Positions 35,741 to 44,565 of a stretch of DNA of 64,000 nucleotides are shown one piece after another (the first letter of the stretch is position 1; each line of letters begins with the position of its first letter). Under the pieces are notes generated by a model that saw nothing but the letters and a program-made list of their open reading frames with translations, was not told where the DNA came from and did not search any database. A program made the translations under genes and the position numbers. Origin of the DNA: JAOSJT01 sp035362335 (GTDB taxonomy: Bacteria; Bacteroidota; Ignavibacteria; SZUA-365); the NCBI GenBank assembly GCA_035362335.1, contig DAOSDL010000025.1:4616-68615 (forward strand), written 5' to 3'.

Positions 35741-36633
35741 GCGGCAACTCCGAGATGGTGGCGCAAACGCTCCATGCCGCGCGATCCCGGAATGGATACC
35801 ACAAAGGCCGCCGCGCGTGCCGCCCGTTCCGCGGCTACCGCCGTCGCCTCGCCGTGCGCGAGCCCCCAGGCGAATACACTGCCGAAGGCGTCGCCGCAAC
35901 CGGTGGGATCGACGATGGCCGGCGCCGCGACGGGAGCGACATGCAGTGCGGTGCCGTCGGGGTCGTATACATCCGCGCCCGCTTCGGCACGCGTGATGAC
36001 GAGTCGCGTCTGCGGCGCTTCCTGGAAAAATGTCTCTCGCGCGCGCTGCTCGTCGCCGTCGTTCATCAATGCGGTGAATTCGCGCTCATTGCATTGGAGA
36101 ATGTCCGCCGCGTTGGCCCAGCGCGCACGGTCCGCCGCGGGCGAGGGTTCGCGCCGACCATCGCGATGCACGCGATAGGCGATCATGTGCGCATCGATGT
36201 ACACGAGGCGGCCCGGGCCGCGCAGCAGCGCCGCGTGCTCGACGGTGAGGTCGTGTCCTGTCATCATGTTGAGATACACCAGCCGCGCCGTGGGCAGCAG
36301 GGGCTCGAGCCATTCGGGAGCGATCGATCCGAGACTGCGCACGAGTTGCGTGTTGTAAGACGAAGCAGAGTCGTGAAAGAGGCGGACGCGGGTGTTGGCT
36401 TCGGGTACTTCCCTGCACGAGGAAATGTCGATGTTCGCATGCAGCGCGGCGAGCCGCCGCACTTCATCCGCAGCATCCGCGCCGTAGGGAAACACCGGCA
36501 CAATGCGATCATCCGCGCCCACCGCGGCAAAGGCGCTCAGCGGAAAGGTGATGCCGCCCGCGCTCTCGTACACGCTGCCATCGAGGGCGTGGATTTCATC
36601 GAGTACCAGATGTCCGAGTACGAGAATGTTCAT
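35737..36633 (-). CDS. PfkB family carbohydrate kinase
   Basis: 298-aa ribokinase-fold kinase. The C-terminal signature DPTGCGDAFGSVFAWGLAHG contains the catalytic Asp and anion hole; the N-terminal sugar-site GG pair appears in ESAGGITFPLS. It phosphorylates a sugar or nucleoside that cannot be named from sequence. It is coupled by 4-nt overlaps to mlaD upstream and the sugar-nucleotide reductase downstream, so it is made with envelope genes. Confidence 0.85.
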   Translation of the reverse strand: MNILVLGHLVLDEIHALDGSVYESAGGITFPLSAFAAVGADDRIVPVFPYGADAADEVRRLAALHANIDISSCREVPEANTRVRLFHDSASSYNTQLVRSLGSIAPEWLEPLLPTARLVYLNMMTGHDLTVEHAALLRGPGRLVYIDAHMIAYRVHRDGRREPSPAADRARWANAADILQCNEREFTALMNDGDEQRARETFFQEAPQTRLVITRAEAGADVYDPDGTALHVAPVAAPAIVDPTGCGDAFGSVFAWGLAHGEATAVAAERAARAAAFVVSIPGSRGMERLRHHLGVAA

Positions 36634-37691
36634 CGTCCCGGCTTCATGCCGACTTCCTCCTCGCGCTTGCGCAACTGCTGTTCGCGCTGTTCGAGTTCGC
36701 GCAGCTTGCGTTGCAGTTCAAGCATGCGGCGATTGTAGGAGGATTGCATCGGTTCTTCGTTTTCAAATTCCTCGCCGGCAAACACGCGGCCGAACAGCCA
36801 GTGCTCGCGCATCGCATGAATACCGCGCGCCGCTTGCGAGGCCGCGTTGCTGGCATCGTAGCTCACGTCGGTCAATGCGGTGAGCAGCGTGACCAGTGTG
36901 TCGTACAATTCGCGATCCTTGAGCAGCGCACCCACTGTGCCGCGTCCGTTGTGCATATCCTCGACGATCAACGCGGTGCTGTTGGTGAGGCGGCTGGTGT
37001 TCATCAGCGCCGTGTCGGCGCGCAGCGCTATGCGGTCCACCACAGTGATGGTGCCGCGCAGCAGTTGCGAGAGATTGTCGAGCTGCTGATTGGTTTTCTT
37101 CAATCCGGTCTGCGTTTCCGAGGAGATGGCAATCAGACTGTTGTACAGTTCATCATCGGTGAACAACCGACCCACCGTGCCCTTGCCCTCGTTGATCGAG
37201 CGCAGCAGACGATTGAGTTCCGCGGTGACCATGCGCGCGGTATCGGTGATGGCGGTTACATTTTCCGTGAGTCCGCCAAGGGCGAACGGCGGTATGCCCT
37301 CGATGTAGCCGTAATCCGCTATGGCCGAGGCCTTGGCCGATCCTATGGAGAGATTGATGTACTTGTTGCCCACCAATCCTTCCTGCTTGATCTCGGCCTT
37401 GGAATCGCTTTTGATGAATTTGCGAATGTCGGTGTCAAGGCGCAGCAGCAGCCGCACGGAATCAGCGGATTCGGTGAGTGTGATGCTGGACACCGTGCCG
37501 ATGTTGTAGCCCGACAGCACCACGTAGGCACCGGGCTTGACGCCCTCGGCGGTGGAAAAATTCACCTGCACGTAAAACACCGAACTGAAGAGCTGGCTTT
37601 TTTCACCGATGAAAAAAATCCCGATGCTGAAAGCGAGCATGCCGATGAATATGAGAAATCCTACGCGAGCGCGTGAGAGTGTGGTTTTCAT
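36630..37691 (-). CDS. mlaD: MlaD-like MCE domain lipid-transport protein
   Basis: 353-aa periplasmic lipid-binding subunit anchored by one N-terminal helix (about 10-30). The MCE domain (about 38-118) has VNFSTAEGVKPGAYVVLSGY and GLVGNKYINLSIG. A long helical C-terminal region (about 150-353) ends in a charged coiled coil (LELQRKLRELEQREQQLRKR), unlike the short E. coli MlaD. With MlaE and MlaF it forms a phospholipid transporter between inner and outer membrane. The ATG at 37691 shares a base with the mlaF stop (TGATG). Confidence 0.9.
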   Translation of the reverse strand: MKTTLSRARVGFLIFIGMLAFSIGIFFIGEKSQLFSSVFYVQVNFSTAEGVKPGAYVVLSGYNIGTVSSITLTESADSVRLLLRLDTDIRKFIKSDSKAEIKQEGLVGNKYINLSIGSAKASAIADYGYIEGIPPFALGGLTENVTAITDTARMVTAELNRLLRSINEGKGTVGRLFTDDELYNSLIAISSETQTGLKKTNQQLDNLSQLLRGTITVVDRIALRADTALMNTSRLTNSTALIVEDMHNGRGTVGALLKDRELYDTLVTLLTALTDVSYDASNAASQAARGIHAMREHWLFGRVFAGEEFENEEPMQSSYNRRMLELQRKLRELEQREQQLRKREEEVGMKPGR

Positions 37692-38437
37692 CAGAGCACC
37701 AGTTTGAAAAAGGCACGGATGGTGGGATCGTCGGAACGTCGCAGGTCTTCGAAACTTCCACTGTGCTGGAACACGCCGTCCTCGAGTATGTAAATGCGAT
37801 TCGCGATGAGTTGCGCGCATTCGATGTCATGCGTCACCGTGATGGAGGTGATGCCGAACTGCTCCTCGAGACTGAGGATGAGTTCGCTGATCTCGCGCGC
37901 GGTGATGGGGTCGAGTCCCGCCGTGGGTTCGTCGTACAGCACGAGCGTGGGCTTTTTGATAATGGCGCGGGCGAGACCGATGCGCTTCTTCATGCCGCCG
38001 CTGAGTTCGGCGGGCATTTTGTCCACCGCGTCCTCCAGGCCCACGAGTTCGAGTTGCTGCATCACCGCGTCGGTGATTTCGGACTCGCTCATCGTGGTAT
38101 GCTTGCGCAAGGGAAACTCCAGATTCTCGCGCACGGTCAGCGAGTCGTACAACGCGGCGTACTGAAACACATAGCCGATGTGCGTGCGGATGGCGTTCAG
38201 TTCCTTCGTCTTCATGCCGATCACCTGCTCGCCCATCACATGAATGCTGCCGCGTTCGGGACGCAGCAGCCCCACGATGCTCTTGAGCAACACGCTCTTC
38301 CCTATTCCGCTGCGGCCGAGAATAACGTCGCTCGATCCCTTGTGCACGCGCATGGATACACCTTTCAGCACCTGATGGTCGCCGAAGGCCTTCCACACGT
38401 CCTGCACATCAATGAGAATGCTGTTGCCGTCACTCAT
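37691..38437 (-). CDS. mlaF: MlaF-like ABC transporter ATPase
   Basis: 248-aa ATPase of the Mla lipid transporter. Walker A GRSGIGKSVLLK, Q-loop YVFQYAALYDSLTV, signature LSGGMKKRIGLARA, Walker B LVLYDEPTAGLDPI and the switch histidine in TVTHD are all present. The start at 38437 overlaps the mlaE stop (ATGA); the longer open frame inside mlaE is not used. Confidence 0.94.
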   Translation of the reverse strand: MSDGNSILIDVQDVWKAFGDHQVLKGVSMRVHKGSSDVILGRSGIGKSVLLKSIVGLLRPERGSIHVMGEQVIGMKTKELNAIRTHIGYVFQYAALYDSLTVRENLEFPLRKHTTMSESEITDAVMQQLELVGLEDAVDKMPAELSGGMKKRIGLARAIIKKPTLVLYDEPTAGLDPITAREISELILSLEEQFGITSITVTHDIECAQLIANRIYILEDGVFQHSGSFEDLRRSDDPTIRAFFKLVL

Positions 38438-39237
38438 ACGCCGGTCCCGAGGAACAGGAAGGTGAGCTGAATGATCACCATGTCGAGGAAGATGATGTTG
38501 AGCGAGGCGAGCACCACGGCCGAGGTTGCCGCGCGACCCACGCCTTCGGTGCCGCGCGAGGTGTTGAAGCCCTGATACGCACCGATCACGCCGATGATGT
38601 AGCCGAAGGCCACCGTCTTCCCCACGCCGGGGAGGATATCGTAAAAGCGCAAGGATTGAATCACTTCGGTGAAATACAATTGAAAGCTGGAATTCATTGC
38701 GATCCATTCCGCAACGAAGCCGCCGAAAATCGCCAGGAAATCCACATACGCTGTGAGCAGCGGCAACATGATCGAACAGGCGATCACCCGCGTCACCACG
38801 AGGTAATTGAACGGATCCACCGCCGACACCTCGAGCGCGTCGATCTGTTCAGTGACCTTCATCGATCCGAGTTCCGCGCCGATACCCGAACTCACGCGGC
38901 CAGCCACGATCAACGCCGTGATCACCGGGCCGAGTTCGCGCACGATGGTGAGCGCGATCATCGCCGGAAGAAAACCTCCGGCGCCGAAGCGATCAAGGGT
39001 GGGGCGGGATTGCAACGCGAGAATCAATCCCATGATCAGACCGACCACGGTGAGCAGCGGAATCGATTTTGCGCCGAGATCGTCGAGATGCTTGCGAATC
39101 TGCCCCAGTTCGATGGGCCTGCGGAACATGTACGGGAAGAACTTCAACCCGAACACCGTCACCCCGTACACTTCCTCCATCGTGTGGCGGAAGCGTGCCA
39201 GGGTGAATTGCAGATAGTTCTGTCCTCGAGGTTCCAT
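38434..39237 (-). CDS. mlaE: MlaE-like ABC transporter permease
   Basis: 267-aa inner-membrane permease of the MlaE/YrbE family with about five to six transmembrane helices. Family motifs include VVGLIMGLILALQSRPTL, RELGPVITALIVAGRVSSGIGAELGSMKVTEQIDAL (the coupling segment) and GYIIGVIGAYQGFNTSRGTEGVG. It opens the coupled operon mlaE-mlaF-mlaD-pfkB-reductase, which continues towards serS. Confidence 0.95.
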   Translation of the reverse strand: MEPRGQNYLQFTLARFRHTMEEVYGVTVFGLKFFPYMFRRPIELGQIRKHLDDLGAKSIPLLTVVGLIMGLILALQSRPTLDRFGAGGFLPAMIALTIVRELGPVITALIVAGRVSSGIGAELGSMKVTEQIDALEVSAVDPFNYLVVTRVIACSIMLPLLTAYVDFLAIFGGFVAEWIAMNSSFQLYFTEVIQSLRFYDILPGVGKTVAFGYIIGVIGAYQGFNTSRGTEGVGRAATSAVVLASLNIIFLDMVIIQLTFLFLGTGV

Positions 39238-39354
39238 GCTATGGGCCAGTCAGGCGCTTTCGTTGAAATTACGCATCTTGAAAGCTATCGATTTGGGACT
39301 GGATTTGCAATGAGAACGAAAATGCATCGATGCAGCGGGTCGGCCGCATGGCAC

Positions 39355-39825
39355 TCAGTCATCGGAAAACTGCTTGAGCCAGTAAGCCAACTCCCGCTCG
39401 GTGACTTCGCGCGTTTTCAGATACTGTTCGCGAAAGTCCTCGCGATCTGGCACTTCTCCATCCGCGATGAATTCCTGCGCCGACTGCACATCGGCGCCGC
39501 AGGCCAGCGCATGCGCGCGCACCTCGTTGTCCGACGACACCACCAGCACAGCGCGCGGCTGACGCTCGAGTTCGAGTTGCATGCGTATCCAGGAATCCGC
39601 TGTACGTGTCTGCGAAAACACCGCGCTGAGATTCGGCCCACCTCCCACAGCCATGCCATTGCCGTCGAACACGATGGTCACATGCCCCTTGTTGCGTGAA
39701 CGGGCACGCACGAATTCCACAAACCCCCGCCGCGCGGCGTCTCCGCTCGAACGCATCATGCGCTCGAAACGCGTGAGCTTGCGCAGTACATTGTAGCCGT
39801 CGATATAGGTTTTCTTGTATTGCAT
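39355..39825 (-). CDS. NYN domain (YacP-like) predicted endoribonuclease
   Basis: 156-aa PIN-like NYN domain. TYIDGYNVLRK near the N-terminus, VTIVFDGNGM and VVSSDNEVRAHA carry the conserved acidic residues for metal-dependent RNA cleavage. YacP/Rae1-type relatives cut mRNA on ribosomes. The ATG at 39825 is immediately before the domain; further in-frame ATGs at 39855 and 39996 are possible. No operon partner is evident. Bases 39826-40103 hold no recognised gene. Confidence 0.82.
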   Translation of the reverse strand: MQYKKTYIDGYNVLRKLTRFERMMRSSGDAARRGFVEFVRARSRNKGHVTIVFDGNGMAVGGGPNLSAVFSQTRTADSWIRMQLELERQPRAVLVVSSDNEVRAHALACGADVQSAQEFIADGEVPDREDFREQYLKTREVTERELAYWLKQFSDD

Positions 39826-40103
39826 GCAGGCGTGGCGGACAAGAGCGGAATACATGGGCGCACTCCCTTCGCTGAGTGACCCGGCATTCACAATATCCAT
39901 AAAAGTGCGACCGAATTCCACGGGATGGAATGCTGCTTCCTCATCCATCACCTGGAGCAGGTCGGGGCCCTGCATGCATGTCGCCCATGCGTGCAAGACC
40001 CCGTAATCACGTCATCATCCTTCCTGTGTCGGCGGATTCACGCCCGGCGACTGAACGCAGACATGCCGGCAGCGGTCAGCGTGCCGTAGTCGTGGCGAAC
40101 GAC

Positions 40104-41216
40104 TCACAGATTGCCGCGGCGCTCCTGCTCGCGCTCGATCGAGACGAAGAGCGCCTTGAAATTGCCTTTGCCGAAACTCTCACCGCCTTTGCGCTGAATG
40201 ATCTCGATGAACAGCGTCGGCCTGTCCTCCACCGGCTTGGTGAAAATTTGTAGCATGTAGCCCTTGTCGTCGCGGTCCACGAGGATGTTCAATTTCTTCA
40301 GTGGAGCTATGTCCTCGTCGATGGGACCCACGCGATCGAGCAAATCATCGTAGTAGCTTTCCGGGATGTCGAGGAACTCCACGCCCTGCGCGCGCAGCTT
40401 CGAGATGGTTTCGATGATGTCGTCGGTCTCGATGGCGATATGCTGCACACCGGGGCCATTGTTGAAAATGATATACTCCTCGATCTGCGATTTCTTCTTG
40501 CCTTCGGCGGGTTCGTTGATCGGGAATTTGATCCATTTGTTGTTATTCGACACAACGGTGGAACGCAATGCCGAATACTCGGTGGAGATGTCTTTGTCGT
40601 CGAAGGAGACGAAGCGCGAGAAACCGAACACGTCGATGTAGAACTGCACCCACTGCTCCATCTGATTCCAGTCCACATTGCCCACGATGTGGTCGATGTG
40701 CTTGAGTCCCACGGGACGCGCCAGATTGTCCTCGCCGGTGGCCTGGAACCCTGGCAGAAAGAGGCCATTGTACGAATTGCGCTCGATGAAGCTGTGCACC
40801 GTGTCGCCGTAGGTGGCGACGGTGGCGATTTTCACCGTGCCGAAGGCATCCTCCAGCAGCTCGGGTTCGCGCACCGGTGTGGCGCCGCGTTTGACGGTTT
40901 CACGAAAACAGAATTCGGCGTCTGTGGTTTCGAGCGCGATGTCGCGCACGCTGTCGCCGTGTTTACTGAGGAAGGGAATAATGCCGTCCAGCAGAATTGG
41001 CGTGGTGAGTACGAAGCGCACCTTGCCTTGCTGGAGCACATAGGACACGCGGTCGCGCACGCCGGTTTCGGGTCCCTGATAGCCGACCAGCGAAAAGCCG
41101 AAGGCCTGGCGGTAATAGTACGCGGACTGCTTCGCATTACCGCAGTACAATTCCACGTGATGCACGGCACGAAGGGGCAGCAAATCCTCGTGCAATTCGT
41201 TATGATCCACCTGCAT
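40104..41216 (-). CDS. hppD: 4-hydroxyphenylpyruvate dioxygenase
   Basis: 370-aa Fe(II) dioxygenase of two vicinal-oxygen-chelate domains that converts 4-hydroxyphenylpyruvate to homogentisate in tyrosine breakdown. The iron ligands are visible as His in KHIDHIVGNV, His in GVQHIAIET and Glu in PTLFIEIIQR. The C-terminal FGKGNFKALF is diagnostic. CGGAG precedes the start. No other tyrosine-catabolic gene is in the window; homogentisate could also feed quinone or pigment synthesis. Confidence 0.95.
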   Translation of the reverse strand: MQVDHNELHEDLLPLRAVHHVELYCGNAKQSAYYYRQAFGFSLVGYQGPETGVRDRVSYVLQQGKVRFVLTTPILLDGIIPFLSKHGDSVRDIALETTDAEFCFRETVKRGATPVREPELLEDAFGTVKIATVATYGDTVHSFIERNSYNGLFLPGFQATGEDNLARPVGLKHIDHIVGNVDWNQMEQWVQFYIDVFGFSRFVSFDDKDISTEYSALRSTVVSNNNKWIKFPINEPAEGKKKSQIEEYIIFNNGPGVQHIAIETDDIIETISKLRAQGVEFLDIPESYYDDLLDRVGPIDEDIAPLKKLNILVDRDDKGYMLQIFTKPVEDRPTLFIEIIQRKGGESFGKGNFKALFVSIEREQERRGNL

Positions 41217-41228
41217 GATATCTCCGGT

Positions 41229-41846
41229 TTATGATGTGACTTCCTCGTTCGCGTCTTCACTGGGCGTCGCCTCCTCCAACTGGAGGACGCGACCGAACTG
41301 CTCCGCCATGCCGTGCTCGTTCATCACGAGACGAATGGAGCGGAGGGATGTGGCGACAGTCTCACAAAAGATACGGATTGTCCGGATTATGACGCCAGCG
41401 GCTTTCGCCGGTGGGTAGGAAAAAATACCACAACTGATGGCGGGCATGGCAATGGTAGTCAGACCCAGTTCGCCGGCGCGGGTCAGGCTGCTGGTCACCG
41501 CGGTGGCGAGCATTTCCGCTTCGCCAAAGCCCCCGCCTTTCCACATGGGTCCCACCGTGTGAATGATGTAGCGCGCGGGCAGCGGCCCCGCGCCCGTCAC
41601 CACGGATTCACCCGTGGGCACATGGCCGATGCGCTCGCTTTCGATGCGCACGATTTCGCCGGCCCGCTGCATGATGGCCGCGGCCAGGCCTCCCGCATGC
41701 CTCAGGTGCTCGTTGGCAGGATTCACTATCGCTTCGGCGTCGCTTTCGAGCAAATCGCCTTCGATCACTTGCACGAGCACCTCGCCGTACTGCCGCTGTG
41801 CCACGACACCGGGTGGAAGATTGGGACGAAGAGGGTTGACGAGCAT
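41229..41846 (-). CDS. Macro domain (ADP-ribose binding) protein
   Basis: 205-aa single-domain protein. EGDLLESDAEAIVNPANEHLRHAGGLAAAI is the adenosine/diphosphate-binding part and AMPAISCGIFSYPPAKAA the distal ribose loop. Macro proteins of this type bind or hydrolyse ADP-ribose adducts or O-acetyl-ADP-ribose. A strong ribosome-binding site (GGAAGGATGC) precedes the ATG. It lies 12 nt before hppD on the same strand, possibly in one transcript. Confidence 0.9.
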   Translation of the reverse strand: MLVNPLRPNLPPGVVAQRQYGEVLVQVIEGDLLESDAEAIVNPANEHLRHAGGLAAAIMQRAGEIVRIESERIGHVPTGESVVTGAGPLPARYIIHTVGPMWKGGGFGEAEMLATAVTSSLTRAGELGLTTIAMPAISCGIFSYPPAKAAGVIIRTIRIFCETVATSLRSIRLVMNEHGMAEQFGRVLQLEEATPSEDANEEVTS

Positions 41847-41949
41847 GGCATCCTTCCGTGCTGTTGATAACGCATTGCATCGGACTCCGACTCACCGCCA
41901 CTCCAATGAGCAACACGACCCTCGCAAACGAGGCCCGCGGCCACGGTGG

Positions 41950-42624
41950 TCAATCCGGCTGCGCGGCCATCCAGCGGAGATAGAGGTCGCGGGTCGCGCG
42001 GAGATCGCGCGCGTTGTATTCGGCGATCTCACGGAATCGTCCTTCGGCGGCCAGTGCGTTCATGTCATGGCCGGTGATGCCATGGCGCTTGGGACTGTCG
42101 ATGCCGAAGGCGGTGCAGAGGAAGTCCAGATTGAATCTACGTGTTGCATGGAAAAACGTCAACTGATCGAGCAAATCGAAATGGCTGCTCGAACCATAAC
42201 GCGGCGGCATGAGATTGCGGCTGGCCTTCACTCCCAACAGTGCCGAGCGCACGTGCAGGAAGGGTGCGTCGAAGCCGCGGCCATTGAACGTGACGATCTG
42301 CCGGTACGGAGCGATGTCCTCCCAGAACCGTTCGAGCATCTCCCGCTCCCCCGCCGGAATGTAGCGCGTCGTGGCATCCTCGGAATCCCATGGCTCATCC
42401 TCTTCCCCACCTTCCACGTACACACGCGCCTGTCCGGAATCGATGTTCAGCATGCCGATGCAGATGATACGGGCAGTGTAGGGGTAGAGGTTGACCTTGC
42501 GCTTTTCCTCCTCTCGTTCGTCGTCGCCGTTGGCGAACTTTAAAAGGTAGGTCTGGGCATCCGCATCGAGCGTATCGAAGGGAACTCCGGAGGTTTCAAT
42601 ATCGAGGACCACACGTGACATCAT
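41950..42624 (-). CDS. DEDD-type 3'-5' exonuclease (ribonuclease H-like fold)
   Basis: 224-aa exonuclease of the PolB-like type. ExoI is LDIETSG near the N-terminus, ExoII ITFN-like TFNGRGFDAPFL, and ExoIII EYNARDLRATRDLY, giving the four catalytic acidic residues. It is a stand-alone proofreading-type or RNA-processing nuclease; no polymerase is attached. A two-Met start (42624 or 42621) follows AGGGAG. Function in vivo is unknown. Confidence 0.82.
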   Translation of the reverse strand: MMSRVVLDIETSGVPFDTLDADAQTYLLKFANGDDEREEEKRKVNLYPYTARIICIGMLNIDSGQARVYVEGGEEDEPWDSEDATTRYIPAGEREMLERFWEDIAPYRQIVTFNGRGFDAPFLHVRSALLGVKASRNLMPPRYGSSSHFDLLDQLTFFHATRRFNLDFLCTAFGIDSPKRHGITGHDMNALAAEGRFREIAEYNARDLRATRDLYLRWMAAQPD

Positions 42625-42715
42625 TTCGTTCTCCCTGAAGTGAATGATGAAACTTCAATCTGCACAAGCGCTTGCGGGATTCCGATGAAGAAAAGGGTCC
42701 CTGATTTTTGCGGTA

Positions 42716-42755
42716 GCAAAAACAACACGGCGGATGCCGCATGCGCACCCGCCGT
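42716..42755 (-). terminator. Terminator after the T9SS lectin-like gene
   Basis: On the minus strand ACGGCGGGTGC (42745-42755) pairs with GCATCCGCCGT (42727-42737), with one wobble, across a 7-nt loop; GTTGTTTTTG follows. It begins 24 nt after the stop codon of the gene ending at 42779. Confidence 0.75.
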
Positions 42756-42778
42756 CCTGGTGAGAGTATGTGACGAAA

Positions 42779-44005
42779 TTATTTCTGCAGCACCATCTTG
42801 ATGGAAGCGGTCTGCGTGGCGGTGCGCACCACGGCGAAGTAGATTCCGCTCGGGAGCTGATCGGCATGGAAGCTCAGATTGTGCATGCCCGCCGCGAGGA
42901 GTTCGCCATTGATCAGCGTGGCGACCTCGCGACCGGCCGCGTCGAACACGCTGGCATGCACCTGCTCATCGCGCTCGAGGCGCACACTGAAGGTGGTGCT
43001 GGGATTGAAGGGATTGGGAAAGGCCTGTGTCACAGCGAAGCCATTGCCGCCTTCAAGAGCCACTTCCACCACCGAGGAAAATTCGTAGCTGCCATCGCGG
43101 TCGATCTGGCGCAGACGGTAGTACACATTGCCACGTCCACTGCGCAGCACCGAGGCATCGCTCCAGCTGTACGAGCGCGGGCTGTTGACGGTGCCGTTGC
43201 CGGGCACGAAATCCATTTCTTCCCAATTCTTCTTGTCGAAGGAGCGCTGCACTTCGAAGCCGTAATTGTTCAACTCGGTGATGGTGTGCCAGCGAAGTTG
43301 CACCGCATCGGAGCGCTTGACCGCCGAGAAGGACGTAAGTTCCACCGGCAGTGCCGAGGAGATGCCGCTCCAGATGGTGACCGAGCCGAGCGTGGCGAAA
43401 TTGTTGCCCGAACCGTCGAGTATGCGTCCAATGGTCATGGTGGAGGGATTACCCAGCGCGATGTTCTTCCCCGGATCACCCTGATGCGAGGCGCGCAGCG
43501 TGTCGTTGACGTACAGAGCTCCATAACCGGTGGCGGCATCGTAGGTCACGCGCAGGTATTTGTACACTCCGGAGAGCGTGCGCGTGTAATTCGCATAACT
43601 GATCGAGCGGGCATCCGTCTGATTGCGATTTCTCTGAATCCTGTAATCGAAATACAATGTACCCGCCTGGATGTACACCGCCAGATTGCCCATTTCGAGA
43701 AGATAGGCATCGTTTTCATTGCGCGCGTACTCGAAGCGTATGTCGATGCTCTGCATGGTGGGCGCGAAGGTTCCAACGGGGACCACGAGATCCAATCCAA
43801 CCGTCGTGCCGCTGGTGGCAAACATGATGCCGCTTCCGCTCGTCGCAGCATTGCTGTTCACCGACGTGCCGTTCGGCCCCACTGTGGCGTTGGTCAGCGG
43901 CAGACTGTTGAAATCGAACTGCGAGAGAATGACCTGCGCGGTGGATGTATGGGAAAGCGAGGCGAGGATGATCGTGGCGAGAAAGACGGTCTTGAAGATG
44001 TTCAT
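42779..44005 (-). CDS. Secreted LamG-like protein with T9SS sorting domain
   Basis: 408-aa exported protein. A signal peptide (ILASLSHTSTAQ) is followed by a concanavalin A/LamG-like region (about 25-215; YLRVTYDAATGYGALYVNDT, MTIGRILDGSG). A second module starting PVELTSFSAVKRSDAVQLRW, with WHTITELNNYGFEVQRS, is the familiar FCB linker before the sorting domain. The last 80 residues (AFPNPFNPSTTF, VFDAAGREVATL, LPSGIYFAVV) are the T9SS type A signal. It is likely surface-attached or released; the ligand is unknown. GGAG precedes the start. Confidence 0.87.
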   Translation of the reverse strand: MNIFKTVFLATIILASLSHTSTAQVILSQFDFNSLPLTNATVGPNGTSVNSNAATSGSGIMFATSGTTVGLDLVVPVGTFAPTMQSIDIRFEYARNENDAYLLEMGNLAVYIQAGTLYFDYRIQRNRNQTDARSISYANYTRTLSGVYKYLRVTYDAATGYGALYVNDTLRASHQGDPGKNIALGNPSTMTIGRILDGSGNNFATLGSVTIWSGISSALPVELTSFSAVKRSDAVQLRWHTITELNNYGFEVQRSFDKKNWEEMDFVPGNGTVNSPRSYSWSDASVLRSGRGNVYYRLRQIDRDGSYEFSSVVEVALEGGNGFAVTQAFPNPFNPSTTFSVRLERDEQVHASVFDAAGREVATLINGELLAAGMHNLSFHADQLPSGIYFAVVRTATQTASIKMVLQK

Positions 44006-44134
44006 GCTATCAGCTCCAGTGAATAATTTCGAACTGCACTGTAAGCATCAAGCATCGTGCCAACATCTTCAACCATTGATATTAAATGTTTTACACGAAT
44101 CAGCTCATGTTTCATATGAAAGCAACGTTCGGAT

Positions 44135-44165
44135 TCCCGAAATGGAACAGTCCCGAAATGGAACA
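44135..44165. repeat. Tandem 15-bp direct repeat upstream of the T9SS gene
   Basis: TCCCGAAATGGAACA occurs at 44135-44149 and again at 44151-44165, a 16-nt period. It lies about 130 nt before the start of the T9SS gene (minus strand). The spacing of 1.5 helical turns is compatible with a regulator-binding site; nothing identifies the regulator. Confidence 0.6.
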
Positions 44166-44565
44166 CATTTTCTTCTCGGCAGCGCTTTCGCGGCATGACC
44201 CCGTATCAGCCGGGTGCCAACGCACGCCGCGCTGGTCAACATCGCCGATTCGTCGAGGCATAGGGCACTCGGATGTTACACGGAGTTCAAGGACAGATCA
44301 AAGAAAGCCGCGTGTATCCATGCAATGTGAGGTTCTCGAATCTGTGTGTTTCGCGTTGTCGTCATCCCCGTCACAAAGACCCCTGCCTTCTCCTCTTTCA
44401 ACCTGGATAGGTCATTTCGCTGATATGTGCCGTGTTGGGGAGGTGGCGCGGAGACTGAGACCATCACCCGCTGGACAGAATGGAATATCCCCGCGCGTCG
44501 GATCCAACACGCGGGGATGGAGGGAGAGAGAGAGAGAGGTAATCAGAGGATTTGTTGCGCTGCCG
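44166..44565. other. Intergenic region with hairpin and (GA) microsatellite
   Basis: About 400 bases without a gene between two minus-strand genes. ATCCCCGCG (44487-44495) pairs with CGCGGGGAT (44510-44518) and is the likely transcription end of the histidine kinase, although the T-run is poor (ATATTCC). Next to it lies a GA-rich microsatellite (about 44521-44539). Confidence 0.5.
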
